The translations under genes and the position numbers were made by a program. A stretch of 64,000 bases of DNA. Source: Marilutibacter penaei. Its GTDB lineage: Bacteria > Pseudomonadota > Gammaproteobacteria > Xanthomonadales > Xanthomonadaceae. Every line of letters starts with the position of its first letter. The first letter of the stretch is position 1. Of this stretch, positions 48,712 to 56,759 are shown piece after piece. The stretch spans positions 248,001 through 312,000 of the forward strand of contig NZ_JACHTE010000001.1 in NCBI RefSeq assembly GCF_014145395.1, read 5' to 3'. The notes under the pieces were generated by a model. It made no database searches, had not been told where the DNA came from, and saw nothing but the letters and a program-made list of their open reading frames with translations.

Positions 48712-49808
48712 GCGACACGCCGCCGGCGCCGCCGTCCGCCCCCCCTGCCGACGTCACGCCGCCTCCCGCGCGGCCGCGCTCGTCCAGCGCGATGATCGTG
48801 CTGGCGACGCTGGCCGTCGCCTTCACCGCCTGGGCGGCGCAGGGCCTGATCCTGCCGATCCTGCTGGGCATGTTCTTCGCGCTGGTCGGCAACCCGATCC
48901 TGCGTGGCCTGCAGAAGCTGTGGATCCCGCGCTTCCTGGGCGCCTTGCTGATCGTCATCGGCGGGCTGGGGGCCACCGGCCTGCTGGCCCTGCAGTTGGC
49001 GGAGCCCGCCTCGGAGTGGATGCGCCAGGTGCCGCGCGAGATGCGCGACCTCGCGCCGAAGCTGCGCGAGCTGGCCAAGCCGGTCCAGGATGCCAACGAA
49101 GTGGCGGCGGACATCGCCCGGGCCGCGGGCGGCGACACAGGACGCGCGCCGCAGGTGGTCCGCACCGAGGTCAACGACCCTTACCGCTCCCTGACCGCCA
49201 CCCCGAAGATGGCCGCGCAGGTGCTCGCGGTGATCCTGCTCACGCTGTTCTTCATGATCTACGGGGACCACCTGGTGCGCGGCGCGCTCGCGCTGCTGCC
49301 CGGCCGGCAGCAGAAGAAGGTCACGGTGGAGATTCTGCACTCGATCGAGCGGGCCATGTCCCGCTACGTGTTGACGATCACCCTCATCAACACCGCCATG
49401 GGGCTGGTGCTGGCAGGCGTGTTGTATGCCATCGGCGTGCCGCTCTCCGAAGCCCTGCTGTGGGGCACGATGGCGGCGATCCTCAATTTCGCGCCCTACG
49501 TCGGCCCGCTGATCGGCATGCTGGTGATGCTGCTGATGGGCTTCGTCGCGTTCGACGCACTCTGGCAGTCGCTGCTGCCGGCCGGGCTGTACCTCGCGAT
49601 CCACACCATCGAGGGCCAGGTGATCACGCCGGTGGTGCTCGGCCAGCGGATGCGCCTGTCCCCGCTCGTGCTGGTGCTCGCCCTGATGGTCGCGGGCTGG
49701 ATGTGGGGCATCGTCGGCCTGCTGCTGGCGGTACCGATCGTGGTCTGCGTCAAGCTGGTGCTGGAGCGCATCGAAGGGCTCGACGGCTGGGCCCGCCTGC
49801 TGGAGTAG
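48708..49808 (+). CDS. AI-2E family transporter (PerM-like)
   Basis: 366 aa, about eight hydrophobic helices. A short helix pair after a Pro-rich leader, a cytoplasmic/periplasmic middle (about 90-165), and a C-terminal block with GLVLAGVLYAIGVPLSEALLWG, ILNFAPYVGPLIGM and EGQVITPVVLGQRMRLSPLVLVLAL, family hallmarks. Members are linked to permease or Na+/H+ antiport roles; the substrate is unknown. ATGA overlap with the gene before. Confidence 0.9.
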   Translation: MSDTPPAPPSAPPADVTPPPARPRSSSAMIVLATLAVAFTAWAAQGLILPILLGMFFALVGNPILRGLQKLWIPRFLGALLIVIGGLGATGLLALQLAEPASEWMRQVPREMRDLAPKLRELAKPVQDANEVAADIARAAGGDTGRAPQVVRTEVNDPYRSLTATPKMAAQVLAVILLTLFFMIYGDHLVRGALALLPGRQQKKVTVEILHSIERAMSRYVLTITLINTAMGLVLAGVLYAIGVPLSEALLWGTMAAILNFAPYVGPLIGMLVMLLMGFVAFDALWQSLLPAGLYLAIHTIEGQVITPVVLGQRMRLSPLVLVLALMVAGWMWGIVGLLLAVPIVVCVKLVLERIEGLDGWARLLE

Positions 49809-49856
49809 CGGCTGCGCCGTCCGAGGGCTCGCCCCGGCGGCGGGTTAGAATGGGGC

Positions 49857-50573
49857 ATGAGCTTCCGCGTCCGCGCGATCACCCTCGACCTCGACGACAC
49901 GCTGTGGCCCTTCGCGCCGATCGGCGCGCGGGTCGAACGGACCCTGGACGACTGGCTGCGGCGGCATTGCCCGCGGACCGCGGACCGGTTTCCGATCCCG
50001 GCGATGCGCGCGCTGCGCGAGCAGGTGTTCGCCGAACACCCCGACCTTGCCCACGACTTCAGCCAGCTGCGCCGCCTGAGCCTGGTCCGGGCGATGCAGG
50101 CGTCGGGCGACGACATCGCCCACGCGGATGCCGCCTTCGAGGTGTTCCATGCCGAACGCAACCGGGTCGAGTTCTACCCGGACACCGAGGCCGCACTCGT
50201 GCGCCTGGCCGCCCGCCGGCCACTGGCCGCCTTGAGCAACGGCAATGCCGATCTCGCGACCATCGGCATCGACCGGCTGTTCGCGTTCCAGCTCGGCGCG
50301 CGCGAACACGGGGCTGCCAAGCCCCACCCGGGCATCTTCCACGCCGCGTGCGAGCGCCTGGGATGCGCGCCGGGCGACGTCCTGCATGTCGGGGACCACC
50401 CCGAGATGGACGTCGCCGGTGCCCACCGGGCCGGGATGCGCAGTGCCTGGTTGAACCGGACGGACGCCGCGTGGGATCGCACCGACCTCCGACCCGACCT
50501 CGAGTTCAGCTCCCTGGCCGCACTGGCCGACTGGCTGGACGCACACTCCGCCACGGAAACCGAAGCCGCATGA
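49857..50573 (+). CDS. HAD-superfamily phosphatase, YigB-like
   Basis: 238 aa. HAD motif I LDLDDTLWPF, motif II ALSNGNADL, motif III Lys in GAAKPHPGIF, motif IV HVGDHPEMDVAGA. A helical cap lies between motifs I and II. The pattern is that of YigB, which dephosphorylates the riboflavin/FMN precursor, but other HAD-IA phosphatases fit too. Its stop overlaps the aminopeptidase ATG (ATGA). Confidence 0.9.
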   Translation: MSFRVRAITLDLDDTLWPFAPIGARVERTLDDWLRRHCPRTADRFPIPAMRALREQVFAEHPDLAHDFSQLRRLSLVRAMQASGDDIAHADAAFEVFHAERNRVEFYPDTEAALVRLAARRPLAALSNGNADLATIGIDRLFAFQLGAREHGAAKPHPGIFHAACERLGCAPGDVLHVGDHPEMDVAGAHRAGMRSAWLNRTDAAWDRTDLRPDLEFSSLAALADWLDAHSATETEAA

Positions 50574-51946
50574 ACCTGCCCGACGGATTCACCACCACCG
50601 CCCGCGACGCCCTGCCGCTGCATGTCGTCACCCGCCTGAGTTTCGTGGAGTGGCGGGCCCGCCAGCCCGCGCCGGTGCGCGCCTGGCTGGATGCGCAGGG
50701 CTTCGACGGCTCGCCCGGCACGGCCTGCACGCTGCCGCGCGCGGACGGTGCGATCGCATCCGGCCTGATCGCCGTCGAGGACACGCTGGACCCGTATGCG
50801 TACGGGCATGCCCCGTTCGCCCTGCCCGCGCGCCGCTGGCAGCTGGCCAGCGAGCTGGATGCGCCCGCGCGGGCCGCACTGGAGCTGGGCTGGGGCCTGG
50901 GCAGCTACCGCTTCACCCGCTACAAGGACGCGCCCCGCCCCGCCGCCCAGCTGGTGGTGGACGAAACCGGCGACGAGTCCCGCGACGTGCTGGCTGCGGT
51001 CGTCCGCGTGCGCGACATGGTCAATACGCCCACCGAACACATGGGGCCCCTGCAGCTGGAGGAGATCGCGCGCGAGATCGCCCAGGCTCACGGTGCGACG
51101 CTGGAAGTCATCAGCGGCGACGACCTGCTGACGCGAAACTTCCCGGCGATCCACGCGGTCGGCCGTGCCAGCCATCGCGCCCCGCGGCTGATCGGCCTGC
51201 ACTGGGGCGACGATGAGTCGCTGCCGCGCGTGGCGATCGTCGGCAAGGGCGTGTGCTTCGACAGCGGCGGGCTCGACATCAAGCCCGCCGACGGCATGCG
51301 CAACATGAAGAAGGACATGGGCGGCGCCGCGCACGCGATCGCCCTGGCCGAACTGGTGATGGCCCGGAAACTGCCGGTGCGGCTGAGCCTGATCGTCCCG
51401 GCGGTGGAGAACAGCATCGGGCCGGAGTCGTTCCGCCCGGGCGAAGTGGTGGCGACCCGCCGCGGCATCAACGTGGAGATCGACAACACCGACGCCGAGG
51501 GCCGGGTGATCCTGTCCGACGCGCTGACCTATGCCGGCGAGCAGGCACCGGACCTGATCCTGGATTTCGCGACGCTGACCGGGGCCGCCCGCATTGCCTT
51601 GGGGCCGGACCTGCCGGCCCTGTTCTGCAACGACGAGGCGCTGGCGAACGATTGGCTGTCTGCCGGCGAGCGCCTGCGCGACCCGCTGTGGCGCATGCCG
51701 CTGTGGCGCCCGTACCTGCGCTACCTGACCAGCAACATCGCGGACATGGCCAATGCCGGCTCGAAGATGGCCGGCTCGGTCACCGCCGCGCTGTTCCTGG
51801 AGCGCTTCGTCCCGGACAACCGTCCATGGGCGCACCTCGATGTCTACGCATGGAGCGACAACGCCCGCCCGGGCCGTCCGGCCGGCGGCGAGGCGCTGGG
51901 CCTGCGCTCGGCGTTCGAGATGCTGAAGGGGCGGTTCGGCGGTTGA
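50570..51946 (+). CDS. Leucyl aminopeptidase family (M17) peptidase
   Basis: 458 aa, removes N-terminal amino acids with two metal ions. Catalytic domain: GKGVCFDSGGLDIKPADGM, KKDMGGAAHAIALAELVM, and the signature NTDAEGRVILSDAL with metal ligands. The N-terminal third is shorter than that of E. coli PepA and closer to the PepB-like branch. It is translated from an ATGA overlap with the HAD gene and ends 1 bp from the convergent response regulator gene. Confidence 0.93.
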   Translation: MNLPDGFTTTARDALPLHVVTRLSFVEWRARQPAPVRAWLDAQGFDGSPGTACTLPRADGAIASGLIAVEDTLDPYAYGHAPFALPARRWQLASELDAPARAALELGWGLGSYRFTRYKDAPRPAAQLVVDETGDESRDVLAAVVRVRDMVNTPTEHMGPLQLEEIAREIAQAHGATLEVISGDDLLTRNFPAIHAVGRASHRAPRLIGLHWGDDESLPRVAIVGKGVCFDSGGLDIKPADGMRNMKKDMGGAAHAIALAELVMARKLPVRLSLIVPAVENSIGPESFRPGEVVATRRGINVEIDNTDAEGRVILSDALTYAGEQAPDLILDFATLTGAARIALGPDLPALFCNDEALANDWLSAGERLRDPLWRMPLWRPYLRYLTSNIADMANAGSKMAGSVTAALFLERFVPDNRPWAHLDVYAWSDNARPGRPAGGEALGLRSAFEMLKGRFGG

Positions 51947-51947
51947 G

Positions 51948-52574
51948 TTACAGCAGGCCTTTCTGCCGGGCGAGCCGGTAGGCCTCGATGCGGTTGCTGA
52001 CGCCCAGCTTGCCGATCGCCTCCGACAGGTAATTGCGCACCGTGCCCTGCGACAGGTTCAGGCGTGCCGCGATGTCGCCGGCCGACAGGCCATCGCCCGC
52101 CAGCCGCAACACCTGCCGCTCGCGCTCATTGAGCGGGTCGACATCGCCCCAGGCCTCCAGCGCCAGCTCCGGGTCGATCGCCCGGCCGCCCCCGTGCACG
52201 CGGCGCAGCGCATCGGCCAGCTGCTCCGCCGGGGCATCCTTCAGCAGGTAACCGGTGACGCCCGCCTCCAGCGCGCGCCGCAGGTAGCCGGCGCGGGCGA
52301 ACGTGGTGACGATCACCACCCGCGTCGCCAGGCCATGGCGCTGGATGCGCTGCGCCAGTTCGAGGCCGGTGAGGCCCGGCATCTCGATATCGGTGACCAG
52401 CAGGTCGGGCGCGTGCGCCTGGACCGCACGCCAGGCCGCCTCGCCGTCGGCGACTGCATCGACGACTTCGATGTCGTCCTCCAGGCCGATCAGCGCCGAC
52501 AGGGCGCCCCGCACCATCGCCTGGTCCTCGGCCAGCACCACGCGGATCATCGGCACCCCATCGCCCTCGCTCAT
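51948..52574 (-). CDS. NarL/DesR-family response regulator
   Basis: 208 aa. The receiver domain has VVLAEDQAMVRGAL (acidic pocket), the phospho-acceptor Asp in LLVTDIEMPGLTG, and Lys in GYLLKDAPAE. The C-terminal LuxR-type helix-turn-helix is LNERERQVLRLAGDGLSAGDIA and VRNYLSEAIGKLGVSNR. It pairs with the sensor kinase upstream (gap 10 bp). ATG 52574 is chosen; MIRVVL at 52550 is also possible. A plausible binder of the TGACAGCTGTCA palindromes at 55614 and 56659. Confidence 0.93.
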   Translation of the reverse strand: MSEGDGVPMIRVVLAEDQAMVRGALSALIGLEDDIEVVDAVADGEAAWRAVQAHAPDLLVTDIEMPGLTGLELAQRIQRHGLATRVVIVTTFARAGYLRRALEAGVTGYLLKDAPAEQLADALRRVHGGGRAIDPELALEAWGDVDPLNERERQVLRLAGDGLSAGDIAARLNLSQGTVRNYLSEAIGKLGVSNRIEAYRLARQKGLL

Positions 52575-52584
52575 GCCAGGGACG

Positions 52585-53802
52585 CTACCAGATGCGCCCG
52601 ACGTGGCCCATGGCCGCCTCGGCCCGATCGCCCGCATCGGCTCCCGTCTGCGGCGCCGGCAGCGGCAGCACCACGTCGACGCGCGTGCCCTGCCCCCGCC
52701 GGGAGCTGATCGACAGGTGCCCGCCGACCGCCTCGATGCGCTCGCGCATCCCCGCGAGTCCGGTACCGGGCTCGATGTCGCTGCCGCGTCCATCGTCCTG
52801 CACGCCGAGGTGGACCGTGCCGGCCTCGTGCCACAGGCGCACCTCGACACGCCGCGCGCGCGCATGGCGCTGCACGTTGGTGACGGATTCGCGCAGGGCG
52901 AGTGCGAGCGCGGTCTCGTGGGCATCCGGCAACGGCGGCAGGTCGACGCGGTAGTCGAACGCGATCCCGTCGGTCTCGAGCAGCAGCCGCGAGGACGCCA
53001 GCTGCGCGGCGATCCCGGCCGCGCGGATGCCGGTCACCGCGCGCCGTACCTGTGACAGCGCCTCGCGCGCGACCCGGCTGACATCCTCGATCTCGCGTTG
53101 CGCGCCCCGTGGATCGCGCTCCACCAGCCGTGCCGCGAGGTCGGACTTCAAGGCCACCAGGGACAGGGTATGGCCCAGCAGGTCGTGCAGGTCGCGGCCG
53201 ATCCGCTCGCGCTCCGCGGTGGCGGCCAGGCGCTTGACCTCATCGTGGCTCAGGCGCAGCGCCGCCTGCTTCTGCCGGTCGCGGTAGTAGAAGTGGTTGC
53301 CGAAGAACACCGAGCCGGCGATCAGGACCGTCAGGCCGAGAATGAACATCGGATAGCGGAGCAGGTGCAGCTCGACCGCGTACGCCGCCAACAGGACGAC
53401 CATCGTCCCGAGCCGGACCCAGACCGGCGCCTGCCACGCCGGCAGGAAAGCGCAGGCATAGATGAGGTACGTGTTGGAGAAGCTGTTGGCCGGCTGCAGC
53501 GCGTACCCGAGGCCCGCGATCGCCAGGGTGGAGGCGACCTGGCGCAGGCCGTGCGTGCGATAGGCCTGGAAGTACAGCGGCAGGAACACGATCACGCTGG
53601 CGACCGTGGCCACCAGCACCCCGCCCCCGGCGTTCGCGCGCAACGCCCCGGCGCGGAAGCCGAACACCAGCGGGAGGAACAGGAACAGCAGGTAGGCGAG
53701 GCCGTAGAACGGCATCCACCCGTGGCCCAGGTGCTCCGGCACCAGCCGGCGGCGCACGCGCAGCGCCTGGCGCACCGTCGATTGCCACCACGTTCCCGAC
53801 AT
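52585..53802 (-). CDS. DesK-like sensor histidine kinase
   Basis: 405 aa. About five to six membrane helices (residues 30-170) without a large periplasmic domain, suggesting that it senses the membrane itself or a membrane ligand. HisKA_3 phosphorylation site in RERIGRDLHDLLGHTLSLVAL, then an ATPase domain with N-box ALRESVTNVQRHARARR and GTGLAGMRERIEAVGG. GGAGGAGGG precedes the ATG. It belongs to the four-gene operon ATPase - permease - kinase - regulator. Confidence 0.93.
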   Translation of the reverse strand: MSGTWWQSTVRQALRVRRRLVPEHLGHGWMPFYGLAYLLFLFLPLVFGFRAGALRANAGGGVLVATVASVIVFLPLYFQAYRTHGLRQVASTLAIAGLGYALQPANSFSNTYLIYACAFLPAWQAPVWVRLGTMVVLLAAYAVELHLLRYPMFILGLTVLIAGSVFFGNHFYYRDRQKQAALRLSHDEVKRLAATAERERIGRDLHDLLGHTLSLVALKSDLAARLVERDPRGAQREIEDVSRVAREALSQVRRAVTGIRAAGIAAQLASSRLLLETDGIAFDYRVDLPPLPDAHETALALALRESVTNVQRHARARRVEVRLWHEAGTVHLGVQDDGRGSDIEPGTGLAGMRERIEAVGGHLSISSRRGQGTRVDVVLPLPAPQTGADAGDRAEAAMGHVGRIW

Positions 53803-53822
53803 CAGCCCTCCTCCCATGGCGG

Positions 53823-54593
53823 TCACCCGCGGCGTGCCAGTCGGCGCAGGGCCAGGCCCGCGAACACCGCGGTGAACACCACCAGCACCGCGACGTGCGG
53901 CCACGCGGGACCACCGGCATCGCGTCCGACCACGCCCAGCGCGACCTGCGCCAGATGATACGACGGCCATGCCGGGGCCAGGCGCGCGACGGCGTCGGGC
54001 AGGATCGACAGCGGCATCCACAGCCCGGACAGGAACGCCATCGGCAGGTAGACGAGGTTGACCACCGCCGGTGCGCCGTCACCGCCGACGCGACTGCCGA
54101 TCCACAGGCCGATCGCGCAGAACGGCAGCACGCCGAGCACGTCGATCACGAACAGGGCCAGCCATTGCCCTGCCGACAGGTCCACCCCGCCGACGGTCGC
54201 GCCCAGCACCGCGAGCGTGACCGAGCAGATCGCCGCGAACAGCATGGCCGAGGCCATCTTGGCCCCGAGGTAGGCACCCGGCGGCATCGGCAATGCGCGC
54301 TTGAGGGTGAGCAGGCCGCGCTGGCGGTCAATCGCGACGTTGACGCCGAACCCGAACAGCCCGACGCCCATGACGCCGAACACGCCGTAGGTCGCCAGCA
54401 GGTAGGCCGCCACGTCGGCGCGGGCCCCGTCCCTGGAGGCGAGGACCACGCCGAAGAGCAGGTAGAACAATGGCGGGAACAGCAGGGTGGGCAGGGCGAA
54501 CGAGGGCGTGCGCCACACGCGCAGGACCTCGCAGCGGGCTTCCAGCCACCACGCACGGGCAGGACTGTAATGGGCGGATTCCAAGGCATTCAT
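53823..54593 (-). CDS. ABC-2 type permease linked to DesKR
   Basis: 256 aa, six predicted helices. WLEARCEVLRVWRTPSFALPTLLFP starts the ABC-2 domain; GFGVNVAIDRQRGLLTLKRALPMPPGAYL and NLVYLPMAFLSGLWMPLSILPD are typical. Partner of the ATPase immediately upstream, with which its ATG overlaps (TGATG). Relatives controlled by DesKR-like systems export antimicrobial peptides, lipids or unknown membrane compounds. Confidence 0.92.
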   Translation of the reverse strand: MNALESAHYSPARAWWLEARCEVLRVWRTPSFALPTLLFPPLFYLLFGVVLASRDGARADVAAYLLATYGVFGVMGVGLFGFGVNVAIDRQRGLLTLKRALPMPPGAYLGAKMASAMLFAAICSVTLAVLGATVGGVDLSAGQWLALFVIDVLGVLPFCAIGLWIGSRVGGDGAPAVVNLVYLPMAFLSGLWMPLSILPDAVARLAPAWPSYHLAQVALGVVGRDAGGPAWPHVAVLVVFTAVFAGLALRRLARRG

Positions 54594-55534
54594 CAGGCGG
54601 CCCTCCTGTCGGTTTCATCGATGGATGCACGGGCGGCGTCGCGGGCCTCCTCCCCGGTCAGCGCCAGGAACGCGTCGGCCAGGCCGGCGCGCTGGACTTC
54701 AAGCTCCGACAGCGCCGCATCCTCAGCGAGCAGGCGCTGGACGACCGGCTCCGCGGGTTCGGCCAGGATCTCGAGCCACGCGCCGTCGCGCTGCACCGAC
54801 ACGACGCCGGGCCAGGCCTGCACCGCCCCCTCGGCCAGCGCGGACAGGCAGCGGATGCGCCGCTGCCCGATGCGCGCACGCACCTCCGGGACGCTGCCCT
54901 CGGCCAGCACGCGCCCGCGGTCGATCACCACCACGCGGTCCGCGAGGGCTTCGGCCTCTTCCAGGTAATGGGTGGTCAGCAACACGGCGCAACCGTCGGC
55001 GACCAGCGCGCGCACCGCCTTCCACAGGCGTTGGCGGGCCTCGATGTCGAGACCGGTGGTGGGCTCGTCGAGGAACAGCAGCGCGGGGTCGCCGCAGATC
55101 GCCAGCGCAAACTGCACGCGGCGCTGCTGGCCGCCGCTGAGTTGCCCGTAGCGCCGGTCCATCAGGCCGTCCAGCCCCGCCAGCGCCACGCAGTCGGCCA
55201 CGCTGCGGGGGGCCGGGTAGTAGCTGCGGGTGAGCGCCAGGAGTTCGCGGACCTTCAGCGCTTCCTGCACCCCCGCCGACTGCAGCATCACGCCGACACG
55301 GCGGCGGACCGCCAGCGCGCGCGGCGAACCGCCGAGCACCTCGACCCGGCCGGCATCCGCCGCCTGCAGGCCGAGCAACAGCCCGACCGCGGTGCTCTTG
55401 CCGGCCCCGTTCGGACCCAGCAGGGCGGTGACGCCGCCACGTGCCAGCGTCAGGTCGACACCCCGCAGGGCCACGGTGTTGCCGTATCGCATGTGCACGC
55501 CCGACAGGCAGGCGGCGTGGGGATTCGCGTTCAT
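54593..55534 (-). CDS. ABC-2 exporter ATPase linked to DesKR
   Basis: 313 aa. Walker A GPNGAGKST, signature LSGGQQRRVQFALAI, Walker B LLFLDEPTTGLD, H-loop LLTTHYLEEAEALADRVVV. C-terminal extension of about 95 residues as usual in drug-export ATPases. ATG 55534 (MNANPHAAC) is used; in-frame ATG 55555 is possible. First gene of the operon; the palindrome at 55614 lies 80 bp upstream. Confidence 0.92.
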   Translation of the reverse strand: MNANPHAACLSGVHMRYGNTVALRGVDLTLARGGVTALLGPNGAGKSTAVGLLLGLQAADAGRVEVLGGSPRALAVRRRVGVMLQSAGVQEALKVRELLALTRSYYPAPRSVADCVALAGLDGLMDRRYGQLSGGQQRRVQFALAICGDPALLFLDEPTTGLDIEARQRLWKAVRALVADGCAVLLTTHYLEEAEALADRVVVIDRGRVLAEGSVPEVRARIGQRRIRCLSALAEGAVQAWPGVVSVQRDGAWLEILAEPAEPVVQRLLAEDAALSELEVQRAGLADAFLALTGEEARDAARASIDETDRRAA

Positions 55535-55598
55535 CACAGTGCTTCCCGTGGACATGCATCCAGCCTGCGGAACGCGCGTGGCCGCCGGCAGTGGCGGC

Positions 55599-55627
55599 TG
55601 ACAGGCGTCGCGCATGACAGCTGTCAT
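55599..55627. promoter_or_regulatory. Palindromic operator candidate, site 1 (perfect) with a half-degenerate companion
   Basis: ATGACAGCTGTCAT (55614-55627) is a perfect 14-bp palindrome. A weaker copy TGACAGGCGTCG starts 16 bp earlier (55599-55610). The 16 bases from 55611 are identical to those at site 2. It lies between the divergent ABC-2/DesKR operon and the SMP-30 gene. Confidence 0.65.
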
Positions 55628-55638
55628 CCCGCCCCGAC

Positions 55639-55667
55639 TTGGCCCGGCCCGCGACCGAGGTCACAAT
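55639..55667 (+). promoter_or_regulatory. Candidate promoter of the SMP-30 gene
   Basis: TTGGCC (55639-55644) and CACAAT (55662-55667) with a 17-bp spacer, starting 12 bp after the palindrome and ending 27 bp before the ATG. The layout would suit activation by a regulator bound just upstream of -35. Confidence 0.4.
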
Positions 55668-55694
55668 CAGAACATCGCACGCACAGGATCGGCC

Positions 55695-56639
55695 ATGTCG
55701 TTTCGCCCTGCAGGATGCTTCGTCTCGTGCCGCCCGGCCGCACTGGCCACCGCGGTCCTGGTGGCCGCCAGTGCCTGTGCAGGCACGCCCCCCGCGCCGA
55801 TACCTGCTGCATTCACCGCCTGGGACGTGGTCGGAGACGGCCGCTTCACGAGCGGTATCGAAGGCCCCGCGGTGGGTCCGGATGGCGCGCTGTACGCGGT
55901 CAACTTCGAGCGCGAGGGCACCATCGGCCGGGTCGAGATCGGCCCGGATGGGCGCGGCACCCCGGCCCTGTTCGTCGAACTACCCGCAGGCAGTACCGGC
56001 AACGGCATCCGCTTCGACGACCACGGCTTCATGTTCGTCGCCGACTATGCCGGCCACCACCTGCTGCGGGTGGATCCCGCCACGCGCGACGTGATCCCCT
56101 TCGCGGCGATGCCCGGCGCGCACCAGCCGAACGATCTCGCGCGCGCGCCGAATGGCATCTTCTACGCCAGCGACCCAGACTGGTCGACGGACAGCGGCCA
56201 GCTCTGGCGGGTCATGCCCGACGGCAGCGAGCAACTGCTCGAGTCCGGCATGGGCACCACCAACGGCATCGAAGTCAGCCCCGACGGGCGCCGGCTGTAT
56301 GTCAACGAGAGCGTGCAGCGCCGCGTGTGGGTGTACGACATCGATACGAACGGCGACGTCGGCAACAAGCGCGAACTGGTCCGCTTCGACGACCACGGCC
56401 TCGACGGGATGCGCTGCGACGTCGACGGCAACCTGTACATCGCGCGCTACGGCGCAGGGGTGGTCGCGATCGTGTCGCCCAGCGGCGAGGTCCTGCACGA
56501 AGTGGCGCTGAAGGGCGAGAAGCCCACGAACGTCGCGTTCGGCGGTGAAGACGGCAGGACCGTCTTCGTGACGCTGCAGGACCGCGGCGCGATCGAGGCC
56601 TTCCGTGCCGAGATACCCGGGCGCGAAGCAGGCGGCTGA
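55695..56639 (+). CDS. SMP-30/gluconolactonase-like beta-propeller protein, exported
   Basis: 314 aa. A signal sequence (ALATAVLVAASACAG) ends in a Cys (28) that may be lipidated, although Ala at -3 is a weak lipobox. The rest is a six-bladed propeller: GIEGPAVGPDGALYAVNF, GNGIRFDDHGFMFVADY, GTTNGIEVSPDGRRLYVNE, DGMRCDVDGNLYIARYG are blades of the SMP-30/LRE family with the metal-binding Glu/Asn/Asp positions. Probably a lactone hydrolase in the envelope. It stands between two export operons. Confidence 0.9.
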   Translation: MSFRPAGCFVSCRPAALATAVLVAASACAGTPPAPIPAAFTAWDVVGDGRFTSGIEGPAVGPDGALYAVNFEREGTIGRVEIGPDGRGTPALFVELPAGSTGNGIRFDDHGFMFVADYAGHHLLRVDPATRDVIPFAAMPGAHQPNDLARAPNGIFYASDPDWSTDSGQLWRVMPDGSEQLLESGMGTTNGIEVSPDGRRLYVNESVQRRVWVYDIDTNGDVGNKRELVRFDDHGLDGMRCDVDGNLYIARYGAGVVAIVSPSGEVLHEVALKGEKPTNVAFGGEDGRTVFVTLQDRGAIEAFRAEIPGREAGG

Positions 56640-56656
56640 GCATCGCCACGGCGATC

Positions 56657-56671
56657 GCATGACAGCTGTCA
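56657..56671. promoter_or_regulatory. Palindromic operator candidate, site 2
   Basis: TGACAGCTGTCA (56660-56671) within the same 16-base sequence CGCATGACAGCTGTCA as site 1, in the 120-bp gap ahead of the HlyD-family adaptor gene. The second arm differs from site 1 only by the final base (C for T). Confidence 0.65.
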
Positions 56672-56759
56672 CTTGGCGCCCTCCCGTCCACCGCGCGATC
56701 CTGCCTGCCATCGCGGCGGGGCCGGTCACATCCCCTCGTCTTTTACGTCCCAGGAATCC

